Positions 1 through 5,163 of a stretch of DNA of 5,379 nt are shown here, in pieces. The notes beneath the pieces were generated by a model. It was given only the letters and a program-made list of their open reading frames with translations, searched no databases and had not been told where the DNA came from. The stretch's first letter is position 1, and each line of letters begins with the position of its first letter. The translations under genes were made by a program, and so were the position numbers. Source of the stretch: Pseudomonadota bacterium (GTDB lineage: Bacteria; Desulfobacterota; Desulfobacteria; Desulfobacterales; Desulfobacteraceae); contig JAHIVS010000715.1 in assembly GCA_018816605.1 (NCBI GenBank), positions 1 to 5,379 on the forward strand, read 5' to 3'.

Positions 1-49
1 CTGGAGCTCAGGAGGTTATAAGCAGGATTCGGCAAAGATAAGCATTTTT

Positions 50-103
50 CGCCCTATGGTCTGGTGCTTTTGCACCAGGGTGGGTTCGACTCTCACCGGG
101 GCG
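50..103 (+). pseudogene. Degenerate tRNA-like element (T-arm and acceptor stem, no D-arm)
   Basis: The segment ends in a convincing tRNA 3' portion: T-stem 80-84 pairs with 92-96 (one G-T wobble) around the loop TTCGACT (85-91), followed by a 7-nt acceptor strand CGGGGCG (97-103). That strand pairs with CGCCCTA at 50-56 over six of seven positions, counting one G-T pair. GTCTGGTG at 58-65 resembles the 5' half of a Glu/Gln-type D-arm. Between the stems there is only a tight hairpin, CTGGTGC-TTTT-GCACCAG (61-78), instead of a D-arm, a normal 7-nt anticodon loop and a 4-5 nt variable loop. At 54 nt it is about 20 nt short of a standard tRNA. No CCA is encoded. I read it as a tRNA-derived relic, perhaps an internal deletion or an attachment-site remnant. 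A fortuitous fold, or a tRNA beginning left of the window, cannot be excluded. Confidence 0.38.
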
Positions 104-108
104 TTTTA

Positions 109-184
109 ATTCATTCTGAACCTCACAATAGCGCATTGTTCGATCTACGGATTGGAATGAAGTAGCTTTGTAGCCAGAATGAAT
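109..184. repeat. Perfect 10-bp inverted repeat with 56-nt spacer
   Basis: ATTCATTCTG at 109-118 is the exact reverse complement of CAGAATGAAT at 175-184. The spacer holds a further small hairpin, CAAT-AGCGC-ATTG (126-138). The left arm starts six bases after the tRNA-like acceptor strand. The right arm covers the ATG of the possible small reading frame at 179. It could be an RNA stem, a protein-binding site or the ends of a very small mobile element. The sequence alone does not decide. Confidence 0.45.
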
Positions 185-352
185 AAAAAGAGAAACACCA
201 ACCAATTAGAAAACGTTGTAACACAAGATTCACATGGAGAAGGAACAGGAGAAGGGCGACCTTACGTAGCGCTCCTGTTCCAAATTACCAAGACAGAAAA
301 AGTGAACAAGAAACTCCGCATTCCCTCTGTCGGGAAGAACATGCGGGAGTAA
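179..352 (+). CDS. Possible 57-residue hypothetical protein (weak)
   Basis: An open frame of 57 codons runs from ATG 179 to TAA 350-352; an in-frame stop at 158-160 rules out a longer form. The product would start MNKKRNTNQL, be hydrophilic and basic, and carry one hydrophobic stretch (PYVALLFQIT, about residues 28-37) and a basic end (VGKNMRE). About 70% of codons begin with a purine, which resembles coding sequence, but the region is purine-rich anyway. There is no recognisable ribosome-binding site, the start lies inside an inverted-repeat arm, and two potential stem-loops (243-282 and 313-350) fall within the frame. I recognise no family. It may be a real small gene, a leader peptide or chance. 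Confidence 0.22.
   Translation: MNKKRNTNQLENVVTQDSHGEGTGEGRPYVALLFQITKTEKVNKKLRIPSVGKNMRE
243..282 (+). promoter_or_regulatory. Stem-loop with perfect 10-bp stem
   Basis: GGAACAGGAG (243-252) pairs perfectly with CTCCTGTTCC (273-282). Inside it, AAGG (253-256) pairs with CCTT (261-264) around GCGA, a GNRA-type tetraloop, leaving an asymmetric 8-nt segment ACGTAGCG (265-272). No T-run follows, so it is not a typical intrinsic terminator. It does not match a riboswitch class I can name. An RNA leader structure or a dyad operator are both possible. Confidence 0.45.
313..350 (+). promoter_or_regulatory. Compound hairpin about 70 nt upstream of the ATPase start
   Basis: The outer stem ACTCCGCA (313-320) pairs with TGCGGGAGT (342-350) with one bulged G. 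The inner stem TTCCC (321-325) pairs with GGGAA (332-336) around the loop TCTGTC. The 3' side has a five-base bulge (337-341). The hairpin is followed by AATTCAATTT rather than a U-tract, so it is a poor terminator. Its position suggests a 5' leader or mRNA-stability element for the operon. Confidence 0.42.
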
Positions 353-418
353 TTCAATTTGTGTTGGATTGTTCCCTCATGTTTTCTGGACACAAAATAA
401 CAGAAGAACAGGATAAAT

Positions 419-3400
419 ATGGAACCGATCAAAATAGAAAACTTAGTACCGAACTGGTTGAAAGGTAAGCAAAAACCACCCCTTGCCCCCGATGATCTCA
501 ACGAGATTGACCGGGGTATTGTGACCTCAGACTATGCTCGGCAACTGGACTACCTTTGGTTTCAAGTCGAGGAAAAGGACAACGGCAAAATTTATAAAGG
601 CTTCCGGGTCGTCAGATTACTCGAACTGAAATTTATCCCACTAGATGCCAGAGCAGACGCCGGCTTGTTACAGAAAATGCGCACTGTATTGCGGTCCATT
701 TATGGAGCAAAGGTTTCTTTCATTTACCTGACCGGTGGATTGTTCACCAATCCGGTGGTTGGAATTATCCAGTGCTACGGCGTAAGTGTTTATGCTGAAA
801 CACTGGAACAAGCCATCACCCAATCCGAGAATGCTTTGATGGCATTGAAATCGGCCATGTGCGCGATCTACCGGCAAATGAAACTCGAACCCCTAAGCAC
901 TGAAACTGGCCAATGGATATTCAGTTCACTTGCCGGCATGGGTCATGCGTTGGTGGTGGTGGGGCAACCTGACCCGCGTGAAAACGCCAAAGGTGGCAGC
1001 CAAGCCATGTTTAGTAATCCGCTCACTGCCGGCGACACTGGTGCGCAGCAATACTCCCTGCAGCAGAATGAAATCTTGTTCCGGGGTATGTCAAACCTCA
1101 AAGAGGATTTTTTGTTCATGGTTATGACCTCGCCAGTATCACTCTCCAACATTTCAGAAATGTTGGTCGGGCTGGCTGAACAAACCTCCACCTGGGCTGC
1201 CTGGCAAACTGGCAATCGCGGAGCCAGCTTTGGTATCTCCCTGCCAGCAATGCTTTCTGGATCCCTAATCGATTCTGCCGCGACCGGTCACTCCGAAAGT
1301 GCAGGAACCTCTCATACAGATGGATCTGCACATTCCGATTCAACCGCACATTCTGATGGTACAGCCCATTCCACTGGTACAGCAACTTCCTACGGAGGAA
1401 GTAAAACTGTTACCGATGGTGTGGCTGTAACCAACGGCATCGTGAACTCCACCGGGCAAGCAATATCCGATTCAACAACGCATACAGAAGGAACCTCACA
1501 AAGCACTGGTACATCAGAAACAACAGGAACATCAAGCGGAACATCACAAAATGTTGGATATGCTCATACTTTGAACGCCGGCGTGAGTGGCACTATTGGT
1601 GGCGGAGTACTCCCTGCGGAAATAGATATAAACGGAGGATCATCAGACACCATTAATGGAGGGCTTGGTTGGTCACAAGGAGAAAACAACTCTTCATCTA
1701 TCTCCGAAACCTCTGGATCATCTGTTTCAGACAGCGCGTCCCATGGCGTAACCGTTTCCACCGGGCAAGCCATTTCCTCCTCGATCACAAACTCCCACTC
1801 TGAATCTGTAGGCGAATCATGGTCGGCAACTAACTCACAATCAGATACTACAAGTCAATCAGACACCAAAGGTCAATCAGACACAGCGTCGGTTGCAGAC
1901 GGTTCTTCACAGGGCACTGCTGTTTCCAATATGCTTGCTCACGGAGCCAGTTCAGGGATGGCGGTTGGCATTGCCCCCTCATTCTCAATCAATAATGGGT
2001 ATCAATGGCAATTTGATCCTGCGATTCTGGTAACCAAAATCCTCCGAATGCAACAAATGTTACTTGAAGCCGCCAGCAAAGAGGGCGCTTACTACTGCGA
2101 CACCTATGCGTTTACCAAAACCTTGCAAGGTAAAAAAGTCATGATGGGGCTTATTCCTGAATCCTTTGCCGGCGTGGAAGATGTAGTCACCAGCGTTCAA
2201 ACACGCGATCTGACACCGGAAGAAGAACGTTACATCATCCGTCATGCTCAGGTATTTTCTCCGTCCACTCGCATTGAAACCATCCCGGAGGTTATGAGCG
2301 GTTATGTGGACTCTACCTTGCTCACTATGCTTCAGGTCGCAGCGTACACCGCACCCGGAATGTTTGAAATGGGAACTGCCACGACTGTGCAGGAGGCTAC
2401 ACCTGACTTTGCTTACTATCCCCAAATGAAAGGGGACGTAGTGCTGGCGAGACAATGGGCAAGTGAGTTAGGAGAGATCACTGACATTCCCTTGCGACTT
2501 TCCAATGATCGTCATTTTCATACCCTGTTTTGTGGCGACACCGGGTTTGGCAAATCTGTTGCTGCCGAAAAATTAGCTTATGAAACTACTCTCAAATGGC
2601 ATTACCGCACTATCGTGCTGGATTTTGGTCAGGGGTGGAGACGAGCATTGAATTGGAGTGGATTAGAGGGCAGGGTAGATATTCGCCAGATCTTTCCTGG
2701 CGCACAGAGACCACTGCGTTGGAATATTCTTCAAGTTCCGAAACGAATGGATGCCAGACACTATCGCTCGATGTTCTGTCAACTATTCACCAACGCCGGC
2801 AGGATGGGACCGCGCCAACAAGGATTCTTGCGAAGGGCAATTGATAATGTGTATGAAAAATACGGCGTGCTACCGAACACTGAGGCATACAAGGGGTTTT
2901 TGAAAATCAAAACCCAAATGGAAATAGACACAATTCAAGCGCGTAGGGATGAACTGAAATTAAGTCCGACAACCGCATATATTGATTGTGTTATTTCTTC
3001 GCTGCCATCAATTGACCAGCAAGCAGTAGCTGTTTACCGAAGCAAAAAAGCCAGTTTTAAGGAGGTTGTAGGGGAACTTAAGATTGCCATGGACGGCCTC
3101 GGCAAAAATGATCAGACCAGCCGCACCAGCCTTGAAGGTCTTTTGTTGAGAGTTGAGACTTTTAAAGAGGGTGATATGGCCAAACAATACGGACCCGGTG
3201 AAGACAGCTTACCGATTGAGGACTTGGGTCTGCTTGGGGATAAATCTGATCCTTGGGGTATGGTCGTGATTGAGGGCGGCGCGGAGATGAGCGATGAATT
3301 CTCGAAGGTTGCACTTCTTTCGTTGCTGGCAAGTGTCCTTTATTCGGATGCAGTTACCCGAAGGCGTGAAGCCCTGGCCGGCATGGTCTTTCCACCGATG

Positions 3401-3856
3401 CAGATTTTCTTTGAGGAAGCCAACAAAATATTGACCGGCGTTTCATCTGGAGGTTCTTCTGATGGAAGCAGTTCAGGTGGTTCCGAGGTCAGCGAGATTT
3501 TTTCCACCATGTGGCGCGATGGCCGCAAGTACAAAATCTTCCTGCATTTGATGGCGCAAACTATCAGCGGTTTACCGGATGGCATTGTCTCCAGCTGTAA
3601 CAATGTTTTCTGCGTCCAGACAAAAAACGCCAAGGACAGGGACATGATCTTGGCTGCCTTTGCCTTGTCTGAGAAAGGCTTTGTGAATACAGAGTTCAAA
3701 CGCTATCTCGGAAGAATCCCCATAAAAATGGCAATAGTAAAACTCGGTTACACCACAGAGGTTACTGAAATGCAACCAATCTTAGCCAACCCGACTTACG
3801 TTCCGGGTATCGAACCAAACGACACAGAAATAGTCCAAAAATTAGGCACGAAGTAA
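419..3856 (+). CDS. HerA/VirB4-superfamily P-loop ATPase with large Ser/Thr-rich insertion
   Basis: This 1145-residue protein is probably a hexameric motor of the FtsK/HerA/VirB4 clade, the group that drives DNA or pilin/substrate movement in conjugation, type IV secretion and archaeal DNA import. Walker A is GDTGFGKS (706-713), preceded by the hydrophobic strand HTLFC. Walker B is the strand MQIFF followed by EEAN (994-1002), with Glu where Asp is more common. The segment GRKYKIFLHLMAQT (about 1035-1048), then NNVF and a DRD motif, matches the Arg-rich helix, glutamine sensor strand and C-terminal core of HerA/VirB4 proteins. Residues 1-280 and 513-690 form an N-terminal region I cannot assign, interrupted by a low-complexity insertion (about 281-512). 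No signal peptide or clear membrane helix is visible, so it is likely cytoplasmic and membrane-associated. ATG 419 is preceded by AGGA (410-413), and an in-frame TAA at 398-400 excludes a much longer form. It is followed after 16 bp by a small membrane protein gene. The superfamily call is firm; the process served is inferred. Confidence 0.82.
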   Translation: MEPIKIENLVPNWLKGKQKPPLAPDDLNEIDRGIVTSDYARQLDYLWFQVEEKDNGKIYKGFRVVRLLELKFIPLDARADAGLLQKMRTVLRSIYGAKVSFIYLTGGLFTNPVVGIIQCYGVSVYAETLEQAITQSENALMALKSAMCAIYRQMKLEPLSTETGQWIFSSLAGMGHALVVVGQPDPRENAKGGSQAMFSNPLTAGDTGAQQYSLQQNEILFRGMSNLKEDFLFMVMTSPVSLSNISEMLVGLAEQTSTWAAWQTGNRGASFGISLPAMLSGSLIDSAATGHSESAGTSHTDGSAHSDSTAHSDGTAHSTGTATSYGGSKTVTDGVAVTNGIVNSTGQAISDSTTHTEGTSQSTGTSETTGTSSGTSQNVGYAHTLNAGVSGTIGGGVLPAEIDINGGSSDTINGGLGWSQGENNSSSISETSGSSVSDSASHGVTVSTGQAISSSITNSHSESVGESWSATNSQSDTTSQSDTKGQSDTASVADGSSQGTAVSNMLAHGASSGMAVGIAPSFSINNGYQWQFDPAILVTKILRMQQMLLEAASKEGAYYCDTYAFTKTLQGKKVMMGLIPESFAGVEDVVTSVQTRDLTPEEERYIIRHAQVFSPSTRIETIPEVMSGYVDSTLLTMLQVAAYTAPGMFEMGTATTVQEATPDFAYYPQMKGDVVLARQWASELGEITDIPLRLSNDRHFHTLFCGDTGFGKSVAAEKLAYETTLKWHYRTIVLDFGQGWRRALNWSGLEGRVDIRQIFPGAQRPLRWNILQVPKRMDARHYRSMFCQLFTNAGRMGPRQQGFLRRAIDNVYEKYGVLPNTEAYKGFLKIKTQMEIDTIQARRDELKLSPTTAYIDCVISSLPSIDQQAVAVYRSKKASFKEVVGELKIAMDGLGKNDQTSRTSLEGLLLRVETFKEGDMAKQYGPGEDSLPIEDLGLLGDKSDPWGMVVIEGGAEMSDEFSKVALLSLLASVLYSDAVTRRREALAGMVFPPMQIFFEEANKILTGVSSGGSSDGSSSGGSEVSEIFSTMWRDGRKYKIFLHLMAQTISGLPDGIVSSCNNVFCVQTKNAKDRDMILAAFALSEKGFVNTEFKRYLGRIPIKMAIVKLGYTTEVTEMQPILANPTYVPGIEPNDTEIVQKLGTK
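1307..1396 (+). repeat. Array of five 18-bp/six-residue repeats
   Basis: Five consecutive six-residue units occupy residues 297-326: TSHTDG, SAHSDS, TAHSDG, TAHSTG, TATSYG. A histidine recurs exactly every six residues (299, 305, 311, 317). At DNA level the copies have diverged at third codon positions, so the protein pattern is better conserved than the DNA. This suggests the repeat is kept by selection and is not a fresh expansion. Confidence 0.75.
1448..1770 (+). repeat. Direct repeat linking the two arms of the insertion
   Basis: The 14-mer TCCACCGGGCAAGC occurs at 1448-1461 and again at 1757-1770. Both copies encode the start of the seven-residue motif STGQAIS (residues 344-350 and 447-453). 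One copy lies in each Ser/Thr-rich arm, which suggests the arms arose by duplication of a longer unit. Confidence 0.6.
1508..1546 (+). repeat. Short GG(A/T)ACATCA triplicate
   Basis: GGTACATCA at 1508-1516 and GGAACATCA at 1526-1534 and 1538-1546 all encode the tripeptide GTS. Copy starts are spaced by 18 and 12 bp, multiples of 6 bp, in line with the local repeat structure. Confidence 0.6.
1835..1888 (+). repeat. Second array: three 18-bp/six-residue repeats
   Basis: Residues 473-490 form three tandem six-residue units, SQSDTT, SQSDTK and GQSDTA, with the core CAATCAGA(T/C)AC shared at DNA level. The unit length equals that of the array at 1307-1396 although the residues differ (QSD core here, AHS core there). 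Confidence 0.7.
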
Positions 3857-3872
3857 AGGAGAAAAGAAAAGT

Positions 3873-4112
3873 ATGATCGCAGAATTTTTGAAAACAGCAA
3901 CAGGGCAGGGGACTTTCGGGGTCTATACGTTGTTATTCGCTTTTACCTTGACCAAGGCGGTGCTAACAAGTAAAGCAAATCCTCACAAAAGTCGTGTTTA
4001 TGGGATTTTGTGTCTGACCCTGGGCATCGGTTTATTGCTGATCAGTCTATCCCTGGTATTTTCTTTCAATTCGCAAGAATATGCCTACTTTCTTACCAAA
4101 CTATCCGTGTAG
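3873..4112 (+). CDS. Small two-helix membrane protein, unassigned
   Basis: This is a 79-residue protein of unknown family. Two hydrophobic segments are visible, roughly residues 14-32 (from TFGVYTLLFAF) and 43-65 (from YGILCLTLGIG). They are joined by a short basic loop (TSKANPHKSR, 32-41). By the positive-inside rule the loop should be cytoplasmic and both ends outside. The short C-terminal tail is polar (NSQEYAYF). The start is supported by AAAGGAG at 3855-3861, 11 nt before the ATG and overlapping the stop of the ATPase gene, so the two are very likely co-transcribed. Size and hairpin topology resemble VirB2/TrbC pilins, VirB3 or other small subunits that accompany VirB4-type ATPases, but I see no diagnostic sequence match. 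A small assembly or stability partner of the ATPase is equally possible. Confidence 0.72.
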   Translation: MIAEFLKTATGQGTFGVYTLLFAFTLTKAVLTSKANPHKSRVYGILCLTLGIGLLLISLSLVFSFNSQEYAYFLTKLSV

Positions 4113-4171
4113 CCATGAAACATGTAATGGACTAGAATAATTGCGTATAGGTTAATTTGTTATTCGACTAA

Positions 4172-4189
4172 CTGTTCCTGCGTGAACAG
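4172..4189. promoter_or_regulatory. Hairpin/dyad upstream of cpaB
   Basis: CTGTTC (4172-4177) and GAACAG (4184-4189) form a perfect 6-bp inverted repeat around CTGCGT. It sits 15 nt before the cpaB Shine-Dalgarno sequence in the 108-bp gap that separates cpaB from the small membrane protein gene. It lacks a T-run, so it is a poor terminator. It could be an operator or a translation-modulating stem. I see no convincing promoter in the gap. Confidence 0.35.
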
Positions 4190-4220
4190 ACAAAAATTAT
4201 AAACAAGGAGATTCAAACAA

Positions 4221-5135
4221 ATGCAAAAGAAACGTTCACCCATTATTCCTATTGTTATCGCTGTTGTTATCGGTTTGGCGGTTATAGTGTTACTCCGAAC
4301 TGTTATCAAACCAACCCCTGTGGTGGTTGCCAAAGCTGCCATTGCTCCCGGAACCGCACTGACTGAAGACCTGGTAGAAATTCGCACCCTTCCTGCTGGC
4401 GGTATCCCTGCAGATGCTTTCGCAACCATCGAAGAAGTGGTTGGCAAGTCTGTGGTGGTGGGGCGTGCCACTGGTGATTTCATTGTGGCTTCCATCCTTG
4501 GTGACAACGTAGCCGCCGGCATTCCTTCTCAACTGGAAGCAGGTCACGTGGCGATTGCCATCAACGTTGATAAATCAAGTGGTGTTGCTGGCATCCTTCG
4601 GGCAGGGCAGACCGTAACGGTAATCGGCTTACTGACCCCCGATGTATTACAGGAACAAAACGGTATTACAACGGCTGCACAAACCATTATCACCAATGAC
4701 GGATCAGTTTCCACCATTGAAGGCGAGCCTGTTTATGGGAAGACCCCGACTCCAGCGCCTGCTTTAGGTCCATTAGGCCGTGTCACCATCACCGGTGTGA
4801 GAGTTCTGCTTGTTCCTCAAACCTTCCAGTATGCAGAAATCCCTGCTGGCGCTGATCAGCAAGAAATGTTCGCAAGTCAGGCTACAACCTCAGAAGACAA
4901 GAGTGTAATCGTGTTGGACATCCCGACCACACCAGTAGAAATATCTGCCGGCGTGTTTGTGAACCCGGCAACTCTTATTGCTGCACTCGATAAGTACGGC
5001 TCAATCTACCTGGCGTTGGAGTCCTCAACCGGCACTTCCGTTTCCCAAGAGAATAACTTGACCATCAACCTGGCCGAACTTTATCACCTGATTAATTCCA
5101 AAACCAATACCGTGAGCGCTACACCCACTAAGTAA
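4221..5135 (+). CDS. cpaB: Flp/Tad pilus assembly protein CpaB (RcpC)
   Basis: This 304-residue protein, normal length for the family, is a Tad (tight adherence/Flp pilus) assembly factor anchored in the membrane and acting outside it. A basic N-terminus (QKKR) leads into one membrane helix (about 7-26). A SAF domain follows (about 33-95: VVVAKAAIAPGTALTEDLV, then the GKSVVVGRATGDFI strand pair). The RcpC/CpaB domain starts near 105 (EAGHVAIAINVD, GVAGILRAGQTVTVIG) and continues to strands near 228-267 (KSVIVLDIP; IYLALES). A Pro-rich piece (TPTPAPA, 175-181) interrupts the second domain. The usual Pro-Gly-Asp turn of RcpC domains reads Ala-Gly-Gln here. AAGGAG at 4205-4210 supports the start. 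The stop is 28 bp before the next gene, suggesting one transcript. SAF-domain flagellar P-ring chaperones (FlgA) are the main alternative, but the layout favours CpaB. Confidence 0.88.
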   Translation: MQKKRSPIIPIVIAVVIGLAVIVLLRTVIKPTPVVVAKAAIAPGTALTEDLVEIRTLPAGGIPADAFATIEEVVGKSVVVGRATGDFIVASILGDNVAAGIPSQLEAGHVAIAINVDKSSGVAGILRAGQTVTVIGLLTPDVLQEQNGITTAAQTIITNDGSVSTIEGEPVYGKTPTPAPALGPLGRVTITGVRVLLVPQTFQYAEIPAGADQQEMFASQATTSEDKSVIVLDIPTTPVEISAGVFVNPATLIAALDKYGSIYLALESSTGTSVSQENNLTINLAELYHLINSKTNTVSATPTK

Positions 5136-5150
5136 TAAATAACGATTTTT

Positions 5151-5156
5151 GGAGGT
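5151..5156 (+). promoter_or_regulatory. Strong ribosome-binding site GGAGGT
   Basis: GGAGGT lies 7 nt before ATG 5164, an ideal spacing. It fixes the start of the gene that leaves the window and supports ATG 5164 over the overlapping out-of-frame ATG at 5168. Confidence 0.8.
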
Positions 5157-5163
5157 ATATCGC

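Larger units (their letters stand above)
104..418. other. Structured leader region without a confident gene
   Basis: This 315-base stretch lies between the tRNA-like relic and the large ATPase gene. I find no sigma70-type promoter with both boxes well matched, and no terminator with a T-run. It does contain three potential secondary structures, annotated separately (109-184, 243-282, 313-350), and one doubtful 57-codon reading frame (179-352). The last 66 bases before the ATPase start are A/T-rich and carry its modest Shine-Dalgarno sequence AGGA at 410-413. The region is a plausible 5' leader for the downstream operon. Confidence 0.5.
1259..1954 (+). repeat. Coding region of Ser/Thr/Gly/His-rich low-complexity insertion
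   Basis: Residues 281-512 of the ATPase are dominated by Ser, Thr, Gly, Ala, Asp, Gln and His and contain almost no large hydrophobic or positively charged residues. Two arms of similar length (281-380 and 421-512) flank a Gly-rich central piece (381-420) that contains the tandem motif INGG twice (404-407, 412-415). Codons lean to TCA, ACA and GGA more than in the core of the gene. Sequence on both sides looks like ordinary folded protein, so this is an insertion in the N-terminal half. It may be a flexible linker, a protruding stalk or a binding surface. Confidence 0.85.

Noticed and set aside
1..23. D-arm-like sequence GAGCTCAGGAGGTTATAAGC that could belong to a tRNA ending at 103
   Set aside because: It would give a tRNA of about 107 nt with no recognisable anticodon arm in place. 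The D-stem has only three good pairs.
3..41. Short open frame ending GAQEVISRIRQR then TAA, possibly the end of an upstream gene
   Set aside because: Only 12 residues are visible and a neighbouring frame is also open to 109. There is no way to tell a real C-terminus from chance.
8..205. Minus-strand open frame of 65 codons across the left edge
   Set aside because: It runs antisense through the tRNA-like element and shows no recognisable domain.
262..501. Minus-strand open frame of 79 codons with a hydrophobic stretch
   Set aside because: It overlaps the start of the ATPase gene and the leader hairpins. The hydrophobicity comes from antisense reading of A-rich sequence, and no ribosome-binding site supports it.
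1259..1954. Ser-rich repeats considered as a CRISPR or tandem DNA repeat
   Set aside because: The repeats are in frame, diverged mainly at silent positions and lack regular spacers. They are protein-level repeats.
2060..2455. Minus-strand open frame of 131 codons inside the ATPase gene
   Set aside because: It is fully antisense to a well-supported coding region and has no recognisable motif.
4114..4124. CATG-AAA-CATG palindrome just after the 79-residue gene
   Set aside because: The stem is only four bases with a three-base loop and no T-run. It is too short to call a terminator.
4184..4189. GAACAG/CTGTTC dyad considered as a LexA (SOS) box
   Set aside because: The order is GTTC-N6-GAAC, not GAAC-N4-GTTC, so it does not fit the Gram-positive LexA operator.
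4160..4522. Minus-strand open frame of 120 codons rich in Thr/Ala/Ser over cpaB
   Set aside because: Its biased composition is a shadow of the Val/Ala/Gly-rich cpaB codons.
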